From positions 2,418,001 through 2,482,000 of the forward strand of contig NZ_AP022567.1 in NCBI RefSeq assembly GCF_010727475.1: a stretch of 64,000 nt of DNA, read 5' to 3'. Made by a program: the position numbers and the translations under genes. This DNA is from Mycolicibacterium mageritense. GTDB taxonomy: Bacteria; Actinomycetota; Actinomycetes; Mycobacteriales; Mycobacteriaceae. This document shows positions 28,766 to 37,292 of this stretch, piece after piece; the first letter of the stretch is position 1; each line of letters opens with the position of its first letter. The notes below the pieces were generated by a model. That model saw only the letters and a program-made list of their open reading frames with translations. It had not been told where the DNA came from and searched no databases.

Positions 28766-29372
28766 GTTTCTCCAGGTTGCTGCGCGGACATCGCAAACAT
28801 ATCGCAAAGATACGGCGGCCCGCATCGCAGCGTCTGAGCTTTTCACGAAGTTACGCTGGTAGCAACTTTGGAGAATCCTGGTTAGCGAAAGTGATTTGTT
28901 AACCATACTCCTATTATTGTAATGTTTCAGCAGGTAGAGACTGGTTTTCGGGCACAGGCAACATTGCGAGAATTGCTAGTTTGTGAAAGTTCTGTGGGTT
29001 GGCGCGATCGCGCGTGACCACTGCTCTGACATCGGTCATTGTCCGCAATTCCAGCAAACTCAGCAAGATCTGAATTCAAATTATTTACGTCGAAGTCAGA
29101 GGCTGGCTGAACATCCCTTAGGGCGCATATCGGAGTTGCTGGAAGCGCCGGTTTGCGTAGTTTTTCCGAGGTAACCCGCCTGCCGCGGGCGGCACAGACC
29201 TTGCGAATCTTGCAGGCGGGCGCGCATGTAGTGACAGCAGCACGATCCGCGATCGCCGATGCCCCGAAATCTGCACCGTCAGAACGGTTCTAGCAACAAG
29301 GTGCGCGCAGCGCCGGACGCCTCCGCCGCAGCCTGCCGGGAGACCGCCGGAAGTACTTGCGCCGCTTTCCGT
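28766..29372. promoter_or_regulatory. Intergenic region with the mbtH-mps1-mps2-gap promoter
   Basis: About 600 bp without a convincing gene and noticeably poorer in GC than its surroundings. On the minus strand a TACAAT hexamer (28916-28921) could be the -10 box of the NRPS operon, giving a leader of about 145 nt before the mbtH GTG; no clear -35 is seen. A perfect 9-bp inverted repeat (CCCGCCTGC at 29175-29183 with its complement at 29212-29220) could form a hairpin after the small minus-strand gene or serve as a protein site. Local AT enrichment would suit Lsr2 binding, known to repress GPL genes in M. smegmatis; this is inference. Confidence 0.5.
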
Positions 29373-29651
29373 TTAGCGATCGCCCTTGGCGCCCGCGGGA
29401 TCCTGTTTTTCGACGTCGTGATCAGACCGTGCGTGCGAGCCCTCCACGGGGGACGAGCCGGCAGGCAGCACGGTCATGAACACCGGAAGCTTCAGCACCA
29501 CCCCGCCTGCCACCGGCATGCGGATGGTGAGGGACACGACCTCCAGTTCAAGACGCCGTCCCCGTTGGGTTTCCATCTCCAGACGACCTGGCAGACGCTT
29601 GGGCGCCGACAGCCAATCCAGACCACGTTCGATCGACTCGACCAGGTTCAT
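29373..29651 (-). CDS. Small hypothetical protein, probably leaderless
   Basis: 92 residues, no family recognised. It is supported by good codon use (mostly G or C in third positions), in contrast to the neighbouring intergenic DNA, and by a TATAGT hexamer at 29659-29664. That hexamer lies exactly 7 nt upstream of the ATG, the geometry of a leaderless mycobacterial promoter. The N-terminal half is an amphipathic stretch (ESIERGLDWLSAP) followed by alternating hydrophobic residues (LELEVVSLTIRMPVAGGVVL), suggesting beta strands. The C-terminal 25 residues are charged and probably disordered. No signal peptide or membrane helix is clear. It lies alone between the NRPS operon and a divergent glycosyltransferase, so a GPL role is only positional. 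The longer open frame on the other strand looks non-coding. Confidence 0.5.
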   Translation of the reverse strand: MNLVESIERGLDWLSAPKRLPGRLEMETQRGRRLELEVVSLTIRMPVAGGVVLKLPVFMTVLPAGSSPVEGSHARSDHDVEKQDPAGAKGDR

Positions 29652-29862
29652 GCGGCCGACTATACCGCGGAAATGGCAAACCTCCTCGTCAGAGGCCATT
29701 TGTATGTCGCGAATTCATATGCGGTAGAGGACTTCTCGTCCCGCATATCCGATCTGCATCGAGTCCACGGCGAACAACCTTGCGACAGTGTGCGAACCAG
29801 CGATAATGACCGGACAATCCGGCGATCGCCGACGCGCACGTCAGCTGAAAGGCTGGTACCTG

Positions 29863-31116
29863 ATGAGGTTTGCCCTGGCATGTTACGGAACTCGCGGCGA
29901 CGTCGAGCCGTCCGTCAGCATCGGCCGCGAACTCCAGCGCAGAGGTCACGACGTTCAGCTGGCCGTCCCACCTGAGTTGGTCGGCTTCGCCGACGGCGCC
30001 GGACTTTCGGCGGTCGAATACGGGCCCGAGCTCCATGCGTTCCTGCGGGAGGACTTCCTGCGGAACTTCTGGACGCAAATCTTCCGCAACCCGATCGGTT
30101 CGCTGCGCGAACTGTGGCAACCGATCAACGCGTACTGGAACGAGACGAGCGCGACGCTCATGAAGGTCGCCGACGGCGCCGATCTTCTCTCCACGGGCTT
30201 GAACTTCGAACAGCCCGCCGCCAATATCGCGGAGTACTACGGTATCCCGCTGATCGGCCTGCACCACTTCCCCATGCGCCCCAACGGACAGCTCGTGCCG
30301 ATGCTGCCGGCTCAATTGATCCGTTCCGGCGGCACGGCGACCGAGTGGCTGCTCTGGCGTTTCACCAAAGACGTCGATGATGCCCAGCGAAAGGAACTGG
30401 GTTTGCCTTCGGCAACCGGTCCTTCGCCGCGGCGGATCGCCGAGCGAGGTTGGCTCGAAATTCAGGCGTACGACGAGGTGAGCGTGCCTGGCCTTGCCGC
30501 GGAGTGGGCCAGGTGGAACGGGCAGCGCCCGTTCGTGGGTGCCTTGACCATGGGTTTGACCACCGACTCCGACGACGAGGTGATGTCATGGATCGCCGCG
30601 GGGGCGCCGCCGATCTGCTTTGCCACCGGCAGCATTCCGGTGGAATCTCCTGTCGAGACCCTGGACATGATCAGCGCGGCGTGCGCGCAGCTCGGCGAGC
30701 GGGCATTGGTGTGCGCGGGCGGCACCGACTTCAGCGGCGTACGCATCCCCGATCACGTCAAGGTGGTCGGGGTGGTGAACTATGCGAAGGTCTTCTCCGC
30801 GTCGCGTGTCATCGTGCACCACGGTGGCTCTGGCACCACGGCCGCGAGCCTGCGCGCCGGGGTTCCCACCCTGATCCTTTGGAGTTCTGCCGACCAGCCG
30901 TACTGGGGAAACCAGCTCAAGCGGCTGAAAGTCGGTACTGCGCGCCGTGTTTCGAAGACGACCCCGCAGACCCTGACCACCGACCTACGCCGGATCCTGG
31001 CACCGGACTACCGCACCAGGGCCCGCGCGCTCGCCACTCGGATGACCGACCCCGCCGAGAGTGTGGCCAGGGCGGCCGACCTGTTCGAAGACGCTGTCCG
31101 CCGAAACGCCCGGTGA
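29863..31116 (+). CDS. GT1-family glycosyltransferase for GPL
   Basis: 417 residues with the GT-B fold of the Gtf enzymes that put deoxysugars on the GPL core. The N-terminal acceptor domain starts FALACYGTRGDVEPSVSIGR. The C-terminal donor domain has HHGGSGTTAASLRAGVP (about 323), the nucleotide-sugar binding signature of GT1 enzymes such as EryCIII-like transferases. It is clearly paralogous to 37293-38561 along its whole length. The ATG at 29863 follows CTGAAAGG; in-frame starts further upstream add unrelated sequence. In M. smegmatis, distinct Gtfs glycosylate the Thr and the alaninol. Which position this one serves cannot be decided here, so no numbered symbol is given. It is transcribed away from the NRPS operon and followed by the C-methyltransferase. 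Confidence 0.9.
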   Translation: MRFALACYGTRGDVEPSVSIGRELQRRGHDVQLAVPPELVGFADGAGLSAVEYGPELHAFLREDFLRNFWTQIFRNPIGSLRELWQPINAYWNETSATLMKVADGADLLSTGLNFEQPAANIAEYYGIPLIGLHHFPMRPNGQLVPMLPAQLIRSGGTATEWLLWRFTKDVDDAQRKELGLPSATGPSPRRIAERGWLEIQAYDEVSVPGLAAEWARWNGQRPFVGALTMGLTTDSDDEVMSWIAAGAPPICFATGSIPVESPVETLDMISAACAQLGERALVCAGGTDFSGVRIPDHVKVVGVVNYAKVFSASRVIVHHGGSGTTAASLRAGVPTLILWSSADQPYWGNQLKRLKVGTARRVSKTTPQTLTTDLRRILAPDYRTRARALATRMTDPAESVARAADLFEDAVRRNAR

Positions 31117-31363
31117 CATGACTCGCGTTCAGCCCGAAAGGCTTTGCTCGGCGAGCGCACGTATGAACTTTTCCGAGCCTCGCAATGCCGGGGTAGCCGA
31201 TGTCAGATTTGCGGCCTGCCGAGTCGAGCGATTCCGGCCATCCGGCGAGCTCGCAGCGACATTCAAATGCGGTCGACGAAACCGGTTTACGACACCAATG
31301 AAGGTCTAGGCTCACCATGTCGAACAAACCGGCAGGCACACCGTGCGAGACAGGGGGACAGCA

Positions 31364-32593
31364 TTGACCGACCACAGATGTCGCATTTGCGGCGGCGAGC
31401 TTCATGAAGTGTTCGACCTTGGCCGTCAACCTGTCTCGAATGCATTCGCCAAGCCGGAAGATGCCGCCAAGGTGCCATTCTTTCGATTGGCAGTCGGTGC
31501 GTGCACGAAATGCACGATGGTGCAACAACTCGACACCGTGCCACCGAATGAGATGTATCGCGCCGATTACCCGTATCGCGCATCGGGTTCCCTGTTGATT
31601 CGCCGGCATTTCGAAGAAGTCGCCCGCCATATTCTCGATACCTGCCCCGGGGGTCGTGATGGCTTCGTGGTCGAAATCGGGAGCAACGACGGCGTCATGC
31701 TGAAGACGCTCAGCGAGGCCGGCATGCGGCACCTGGGCGTGGACCCCGCGGCGAGCGCGGGCGAGGTGGCCCGGTCGCACGGCGTCAATGTGCGCACCGA
31801 CTTCTTCGACGCGGCCACGGCGGCCGACATCTACGCCGAGCACGGCCATGCGAATCTGATCTTCTCGGCCAACACCTTCAGCCACATCTCGTACCTGGAC
31901 TCGATCTTCGAAGGCGTCGACACGCTGCTCGCCCCTGACGGCTTGTTCGTGTTCGAAGATCGTTCGCTCGCCGACATCCTCAGGCACAACTACTTCGACC
32001 AGATCTACGACGAGCACATCTACCTCTTCTCGGTCAGCTCGGTACAGGCCATGGCAGATCATTTCGGCTTCGAACTCGTCGATGCCGAGCACCTGCCGCT
32101 GCACGGCGGCTCCATTCGCTACACCGTGGCGCGGCGGGGCAGCCGCGCACCGAGTCCTGCCGTCGCGGCATTCGTCGCGCAAGAGAAGGCAGATGGGCTC
32201 GCGGAAAAGGAAGAGGCGGCGTTCGTCCGGTTCTCCGACGACGTCAGCCGCATCAAGACCGAGCTTGTCGCACTGCTTCGCGACATCCGTTCGCAGGGCC
32301 GCACCGTGGTGGGCTATGGCGCGACGTCACGCAGCGCCACGGTGCTCAACTATTGCGGGATCGGTGCGGACCTGCTGCCGTTCGTGTGCGATTCGACGCC
32401 CGAGAAACAGGGACGCGTCACGCCAGGCTCGATGATCCCGGTGTGCCCGCCCGACGCCTTCTCCGATCCCTACCCTGACTACGCACTGCTGTTCGCCTGG
32501 AACCACGCAGAAGAGATCATGGCCAAGGAGCGGCTGTTCCAAGAGAAGGGCGGACGGTGGATCCTGTACGTGCCAGAGGTCCACACCGTCTGA
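31364..32593 (+). CDS. NDP-hexose C-methyltransferase (TylCIII/NovU/TcaB9-like)
   Basis: 409 residues with the three-part layout of sugar C-methyltransferases. An N-terminal zinc-binding domain has CRICGG at residues 5-10 and a second Cys pair in ACTKCTM. A SAM-binding Rossmann domain has VVEIGSNDGVMLK (about 103). A C-terminal domain has VVGYGATSRSATVLNYCG (about 315) and closes with FAWNHAEEI. Family members transfer a methyl group to carbon 3 (or 5) of a 4-keto-deoxysugar nucleotide, giving branched sugars. The TTG at 31364 has AGGGGGA 6-7 nt upstream and fits the family start; a GTG seven codons earlier is possible. Its stop directly abuts the convergent methyltransferase stop (TGATCA). 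I do not know this gene as part of the standard M. smegmatis GPL set, which uses O-methylations. Confidence 0.88.
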   Translation: MTDHRCRICGGELHEVFDLGRQPVSNAFAKPEDAAKVPFFRLAVGACTKCTMVQQLDTVPPNEMYRADYPYRASGSLLIRRHFEEVARHILDTCPGGRDGFVVEIGSNDGVMLKTLSEAGMRHLGVDPAASAGEVARSHGVNVRTDFFDAATAADIYAEHGHANLIFSANTFSHISYLDSIFEGVDTLLAPDGLFVFEDRSLADILRHNYFDQIYDEHIYLFSVSSVQAMADHFGFELVDAEHLPLHGGSIRYTVARRGSRAPSPAVAAFVAQEKADGLAEKEEAAFVRFSDDVSRIKTELVALLRDIRSQGRTVVGYGATSRSATVLNYCGIGADLLPFVCDSTPEKQGRVTPGSMIPVCPPDAFSDPYPDYALLFAWNHAEEIMAKERLFQEKGGRWILYVPEVHTV

Positions 32594-33397
32594 TCAGGAA
32601 GCCGGCTTGATCAGCAGGCCCTGACCCGTGGGCAGCGTGCAGATGGGCACACCCAGCTCCTTCGACACCTCGTCCATCGCGTCGCGCTGCTCCTCGCGGC
32701 CCCGGTTCGCGTAGTCGTCCAGAAGCACGTACGCACCCGGAGTCAACCGCGGCCAGAAGTGCCGCAGGGCGGCGACTTCCGGTGGAGCACAATTCATGTC
32801 GATGTGGAGGTAGGCCACCTTCTCCGCGTCGACCTGGTCGAGGGTCTCCGGGACCGCGCCGACGACGATGCGATGGTTGCGCCACTGCGCGAAGTTGGCC
32901 CGCACGCTGTCCACCGAGTCGACGTAGAGCCCGTCACGCAGGTGCGCCTGGCTGGTCTCGAGTGCGCCCGACTCACGTTCACCGGCCGTGATGAAACGCG
33001 GGTCGAGTCCGGTGAAGGTGTCGAGCAGGTAGAAGGTCTTGCCGAGCCGGTCCCAGTCGAGGTACTCCATGATCGCACTGCTCAAAAATCCGTAGCTGAC
33101 CCCGCATTCGACGAAGTCGCCGTCGAGCCGGCTCGCGTTCGCGGCGGCCCACAGGCCCACGTGCACGCGCCAGTGCCACTGGTACCAGTCCTGATCGTCG
33201 CCGAGGGCACGCGCACCGCGCCGATAGGCGCGCTGGAAATCCGGGTCGTCCATGAACCCGTGCGTATTGAACGTGATCAGTGCGTCATTCGAATACACGT
33301 CGGGCAGAAGCTTGCGCGCGAGCCAGTACTCGGCGCGAACCCACCGCATCGTAAGACGGGCCTTGGTCGACAATCCGGTTGCCACGGCGGCGACCAT
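32594..33397 (-). CDS. TylF/MycF-like sugar O-methyltransferase
   Basis: 267 residues. It resembles the macrocin O-methyltransferase (TylF) family, SAM- and metal-dependent enzymes acting on sugar hydroxyls. GDFVECGVSYGF (about 92) is the SAM loop, and FYLLDTFTGLDPRF (about 120) and YVLLDDYAN (about 228) are family landmarks. The metal-binding strand reads YLHIDMNCAPPE, where the usual pattern is HxDxDxY; the second Asp is replaced by Asn. Catalysis may therefore be altered, or the enzyme may belong to a divergent subfamily. The start is uncertain: ATG at 33397 is used, ATG at 33349 is the alternative. It probably methylates a GPL deoxysugar; this is context inference. The stop abuts the convergent C-methyltransferase. 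Confidence 0.75.
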   Translation of the reverse strand: MVAAVATGLSTKARLTMRWVRAEYWLARKLLPDVYSNDALITFNTHGFMDDPDFQRAYRRGARALGDDQDWYQWHWRVHVGLWAAANASRLDGDFVECGVSYGFLSSAIMEYLDWDRLGKTFYLLDTFTGLDPRFITAGERESGALETSQAHLRDGLYVDSVDSVRANFAQWRNHRIVVGAVPETLDQVDAEKVAYLHIDMNCAPPEVAALRHFWPRLTPGAYVLLDDYANRGREEQRDAMDEVSKELGVPICTLPTGQGLLIKPAS

Positions 33398-33613
33398 AAC
33401 ATAGCGGTGGACTCCGGCGTCGATCAAACCGACGCGGTTGCTGCAGTGCAACTTTCGTGCATTCCGCGGTGCGGATGGCCGAGCGGATGAGCCACGCGGC
33501 GCGCCACCCCGAACGCTACGCCGTGATGCAGATCAGGCGAATCCCGCCACGGTCGCGCCGCTGCCGACCATATGCCGCTATGGCCGCAAACCGGCACGGC
33601 GGCAAACTTATTG

Positions 33614-34729
33614 CTACCCGGCCTGGGGTTCGGGAGCCTGCGGTTCTCGCGCCTTGGGTTCTGGCGCGACGGTCTTCGCCGCCCTGGCCTCGACTCTTCG
33701 CTTGTACCGGGCCTTCAGCGCCATCGCACGTTTCTCGACCAGGAACCAGCTCATCGCCGCGAACGGCAGGGTGGCCAGTGTCGAAAGGACAAAGAACAGA
33801 ATGGGACTGAGGAAGACCAGCCCGAATATGGCGAGCAGCTGCTGCATCGGGAACGCGTAGATGTAAACGCCGTACGACAGGTCGGTCCGCAATGTCATGC
33901 GCTTGTTGCGGATCAGCGCGCCCGACACGATGACCGCGTACGCCAGCGGCAGGCCGGCAACCACCCGGTAGTCGGGCAGCAGACCTGCCGCGAAGACGAT
34001 CACCACACACACCGCGACGATCGACCACCGCGCGGGTATGACGTCGCGCCAGTGGTACATCAGGGCACCGGCCGCGAACATGATTCCGGTACGCATGATC
34101 AGCTGCGGAATGGTCCAGACGCCGGGATAGGTCAGCGGCGGGAACAACATCGCCCCGGCCGTCGCGAGCACCAGGAACACCGGAGAGACCCACCGCCGGC
34201 TCGCCAGGCCGACCACGCCGATCAGGGCGACGATGAGGTAGCACGCGACCTCCCAGATGAGAGACCACAGCGACGCGTTCCACCCCGCGGCCGCGTCGGG
34301 GATCCCGTGCGGCGTTCCGCCGATGTCACGCTGGAGCGGGATCAGCCCGATGTTCTTCACGATGTACTCGATCGGTGCGCTCGAGGTGAGGAGCTTCGAC
34401 ACCGAACCGCCCTGGACCGCCACCGCGATCGGCGCGATGACAAACGCCGTGACCGCGAGGCACACGTAGAACCCGGGCAGGATGCGCAGGGCTCGCGCCA
34501 TGAGGTACTCGCGGATGTTGGGATTCGTCAGCCAGCTTCTGGTGATGAGGAATCCCGAGATCGCGAAGAAGCCGTCGACGCCCACCGAGAAGAGCACCTG
34601 CAGAATCGCCTCCGGGGGCATCCGTCCGGTGACCGGGAACGAATGCCACAGGATCACCTCGGCCGCCAGCGCCAGCCGGAAAGCGTTCAGCGCATTGTTC
34701 CGTGGATCAAATGCCTGCGCTAATTTCAT
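33614..34729 (-). CDS. OafA/YrhL-type membrane acyltransferase (GPL Atf-like)
   Basis: 371 residues with about ten membrane helices. It belongs to acyltransferase family 3, which acetylates sugars of surface polymers. The N-terminal part contains NALNAFRLALAAEVILWHSF (about 11-30), with the conserved His of the family, and VDGFFAISGFLITRSWL (about 51-67), also characteristic. In M. smegmatis, Atf1 and Atf2 acetylate the 6-deoxytalose of GPLs; only one such gene is in this window. The ATG at 34729 gives a normal family N-terminus. The C-terminus is rich in Pro, Ala and Lys (PEPKAREPQAPEPQ), probably cytoplasmic and disordered. Which hydroxyl is acylated cannot be told. Confidence 0.88.
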   Translation of the reverse strand: MKLAQAFDPRNNALNAFRLALAAEVILWHSFPVTGRMPPEAILQVLFSVGVDGFFAISGFLITRSWLTNPNIREYLMARALRILPGFYVCLAVTAFVIAPIAVAVQGGSVSKLLTSSAPIEYIVKNIGLIPLQRDIGGTPHGIPDAAAGWNASLWSLIWEVACYLIVALIGVVGLASRRWVSPVFLVLATAGAMLFPPLTYPGVWTIPQLIMRTGIMFAAGALMYHWRDVIPARWSIVAVCVVIVFAAGLLPDYRVVAGLPLAYAVIVSGALIRNKRMTLRTDLSYGVYIYAFPMQQLLAIFGLVFLSPILFFVLSTLATLPFAAMSWFLVEKRAMALKARYKRRVEARAAKTVAPEPKAREPQAPEPQAG

Positions 34730-35078
34730 CTACTCCGCCCCGTCGTCCCCGCCTGGCGCTGCGCTGCAATCGTATCGTTGCCTCGGCAACGACCGGGTGC
34801 CTTTACGCCGTCCCGAATGGGTTGGATCTTAGCTTCGCCGAATGCAATTGGCGGCGCTACCGATGCGTAACAGGGCATTCACAAATGTATTGCGCGACTA
34901 CGCAAGCCATTTGGTGCACAACTGGCAATACCTTGTCAGGCGCTTGCGGGATGACCCGCCTGCGCATTGCGACGATAAACGCATCGCTGGCAAAGCCGCG
35001 GCCGGCTTCGCCGCCACGGTAAATGTCAGTGCCGAAAGCGATTTCGGGCGCCGGTTGCGCGTTGATCTGACGTCGGCG
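34730..35078. promoter_or_regulatory. Intergenic gap between epimerase and acyltransferase
   Basis: About 350 bp with no credible gene and partly AT-rich. A 16-bp dyad (CGTTGCC, 2-nt centre, GGCAACG; 34776-34791) lies 47 bp upstream of the acyltransferase start and could be an operator or a short hairpin. This gap suggests the acyltransferase has its own promoter. Confidence 0.35.
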
Positions 35079-36200
35079 TCAGCGTGCCCGGCCCACCCCG
35101 ACCTGGTCGAGTTGCGCGGCGTGATCGACTGGCCCCGACTCGGACTGCGACCCGATCCAGTCGAGCAGCGAGCGCAGTCCGTCGTCGAGGTTCCACTTCG
35201 GTCGCCAGTCGAGTTCACGCTGGGCCAAGCCGATGTCGCAGCTCGCCGCGCGCACGTCACCGTCGCGGAATTTCCCGACGACCACCGGCTCAGGTGCATC
35301 GAACACGGCGGCGATCTTCTGCGCCAACTCATGCACCGTGATGCCGTGACCCGAGCCGATATCCACGCACCGCGACTCGGCCGCAGGCTTGACCACGGCC
35401 GCGAACAACGCGTCGATCACATCGTCGATGTAGACCAGATCGCGGACGATCCGCCCGTCCTCGTAGACTTCGGACGCCCGCAGCTCGCGGGACAACCGCG
35501 CGAAGAACGGGACCACACCCGTGTACGGGTTGCTCAACGACTGGCCCGGCCCGTAGGCGTTCTGCAGCCGCAGGATGCTCAGGCCCGTGTCGTGCGCGGA
35601 GGTCCACGCTGTCAACAGGTTCTCCTGCGCAAGCTTCGTGGCCCCGTACACGTTTGTGGGCCGCGCCTCCGTCTGGTCCGCGCGGCTCGGTAGCGGCACC
35701 GCTGGGTCACCCGTCGGCCCCTGTGGATCCCAGATCCCGGCCACCAGCTGCGCGTGGCTGCGCGGCCGTGGATAGAACGTCTGGGAACCGCTCTGCCAGG
35801 CCCCTTCGCCGTAGACGGCCCTCGACGACGCCACCACGATCTGTTCGGGAACCAGGCCCGCTCGGCTGAGCGCATCGAGCAGCTGCGTCGTGCCGACCAC
35901 GTTGACCGCGCCGTGGCGCGTCGCCTGGGACAACGACTGGGCGGTACCTGTCTCGGCGGCCAGATGGATGACCTGGTCAGGGCGGAACAGCCCGAGTACC
36001 GCGTCCCAGTCGGGTGCGTGCGTCACGTCTCCGGTGAACAACCGCACTGCCGGTGAAAGCTTGAACATCTGCCCGCCCGCGTGCACCTGCGGGAGGAAGA
36101 CGTCCATGACCGCGACGTCGTAGCCGGCCTCCACCAGGCGGCGTGAGAGCGCGGCACCGATGAATCCCGCTCCACCGGAGATGAGTACGGATCTGGACAA
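35079..36200 (-). CDS. NAD-dependent sugar-nucleotide epimerase/dehydratase (extended SDR)
   Basis: 373 residues. The NAD-binding motif GGAGFIGAALSRRLVEAG begins at residue 9. DVTHAPDW and HLAAETGTAQS follow, then the catalytic Ser-Tyr-Lys set, with VVASSRAVYGEG (about 122) and NVYGATKLAQE (about 187). The fold is that of UDP-glucose 4-epimerase and dTDP-rhamnose 4-epimerase rather than RmlB, whose dehydratase signature I do not see. GPLs of M. smegmatis carry 6-deoxytalose, the C4 epimer of rhamnose. An enzyme making dTDP-6-deoxytalose is therefore the most economical proposal. It starts 50 bp after the methyltransferase at 36251 and is probably in its operon. The last 20 residues are low-complexity. 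Confidence 0.85.
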   Translation of the reverse strand: MSRSVLISGGAGFIGAALSRRLVEAGYDVAVMDVFLPQVHAGGQMFKLSPAVRLFTGDVTHAPDWDAVLGLFRPDQVIHLAAETGTAQSLSQATRHGAVNVVGTTQLLDALSRAGLVPEQIVVASSRAVYGEGAWQSGSQTFYPRPRSHAQLVAGIWDPQGPTGDPAVPLPSRADQTEARPTNVYGATKLAQENLLTAWTSAHDTGLSILRLQNAYGPGQSLSNPYTGVVPFFARLSRELRASEVYEDGRIVRDLVYIDDVIDALFAAVVKPAAESRCVDIGSGHGITVHELAQKIAAVFDAPEPVVVGKFRDGDVRAASCDIGLAQRELDWRPKWNLDDGLRSLLDWIGSQSESGPVDHAAQLDQVGVGRAR

Positions 36201-36250
36201 GAGCTGACGCCTTCCGTTCGGCAGTGATTGGTCTCGAGGATGTACCGGAA

Positions 36251-37252
36251 TTACCTGGCCCGCATGACGAACCCGGCCTGGTCGCCGCGCCCCTGCCGGT
36301 TGAGCGCCACCGAGCGCCGTTCCCAGCTCAACATCTTCCGCAATCCGAAGTTCTTGAAAATGGCGCCCAGCCCGGCCAGTTCAGGAAGGGGTATCCCCCG
36401 TCGATAGGCTTCGCTGCCGAAGAACTGCGACGAGTTGGAGTCGTCGATCGTCTTCTCCACCCGCAGCCCGACCGCTTCGGCTGCGAGCTCCATACCGCGC
36501 CGGGACGGGATGACGGTGTGCCGCGGTGCGTCGATCAGGCACCAGTCCTTGCCGTAGGTAGTCCAGGCCTCCGACGACGTCGTCGGTAGCCGCGCCAGGA
36601 TGACCCCACCGGGCGCGAGCCGCTCCTGTGCGGCCTTGAGGGTCTCCACCGGATCGGGTACATGCTCGAGAGAATGGTTGAACATGATGACGTCGTATTC
36701 GCCGCTGACCTCGTTCATGAACCGCTTCACCAGCGGGACGCCCAGCGGCGTCACACCGTCCTCCTCGATGAACGGATCAGCACCGGCGAGTTGTGTGAAT
36801 CCGGCCCGCGCCAACCGATCCAGCAGCATCCCACCACCGCAGCCGACGTCGAGTATGCGTGCATCGCGTCGGAGATTGAGGTCACCGAGCATCTTGACGA
36901 CATCTCCGCTGGCATCTGGCGTGCCGATCAACGAACGAACACCCGGCGGCAGTGCCGAGATGAGTGCACCGATGAACTGGCGACCCTCGTGAAGCTCGAA
37001 TCGGTCTCGCTGCGTCGTCATCCATTGGAAGAAGCCGGGCTGCGCCGCGACGGTGTACGAGTAGTACTTGCGCGGGTAGTGCCGCGCAAGTTCCTCCCCC
37101 TCAAGAACATTCACGATCTGCAACGTCCCGCATTCTGCGCAGACGTAGTAATCGAACAGCTCACGGGTGCCGTAATACATCTCGCGAACCGTGATGGTCT
37201 CGTGAGGACCAGTCGAGCCGCACACGCGGCACTCTTTGGTGACCTCGCTCAT
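36251..37252 (-). CDS. Zinc-ribbon class I SAM methyltransferase
   Basis: 333 residues. The N-terminus has two Cys pairs (CRVCGSTG at residues 8-15 and YYVCAECGTLQ near 35), a likely zinc ribbon. It is followed by a class I methyltransferase domain with ARILDVGCGGGMLLDRLARA (about 135) and FNHSLEHVPDP (about 188; motif typical of Methyltransf_23). The ATG at 37252 has an excellent AGGAGGGG site. It lies between the glycosyltransferase (40 bp) and the epimerase (50 bp), so it is in the sugar operon. It lacks the C-terminal domain of the C-methyltransferase at 31364, so O-methylation is more likely. The target could be a deoxysugar or the fatty acyl hydroxyl (the Fmt role in M. smegmatis); this cannot be resolved from sequence alone. 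Confidence 0.82.
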   Translation of the reverse strand: MSEVTKECRVCGSTGPHETITVREMYYGTRELFDYYVCAECGTLQIVNVLEGEELARHYPRKYYSYTVAAQPGFFQWMTTQRDRFELHEGRQFIGALISALPPGVRSLIGTPDASGDVVKMLGDLNLRRDARILDVGCGGGMLLDRLARAGFTQLAGADPFIEEDGVTPLGVPLVKRFMNEVSGEYDVIMFNHSLEHVPDPVETLKAAQERLAPGGVILARLPTTSSEAWTTYGKDWCLIDAPRHTVIPSRRGMELAAEAVGLRVEKTIDDSNSSQFFGSEAYRRGIPLPELAGLGAIFKNFGLRKMLSWERRSVALNRQGRGDQAGFVMRAR

Positions 37253-37292
37253 CTTCCCCTCCTGGTGAAGCTTTCGTTTTGAACAGCGCCGA

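Noticed and set aside
28766..28906. 47-residue N-terminal extension of MbtH from the ATG at 28906
   Set aside because: Low third-position GC and no MbtH similarity; an internal GTG with GGAG gives the family length. Treated as 5' leader.
29175..29220. 9-bp inverted repeat with a 28-nt loop as a terminator
   Set aside because: The loop is long and no T-rich tract follows on either strand; mentioned only within the intergenic entry.
29259..29975. 238-codon plus-strand frame upstream of the glycosyltransferase
   Set aside because: It runs through the small minus-strand gene and into the glycosyltransferase in a different frame; composition is Arg/Gln/His-rich with no family match.
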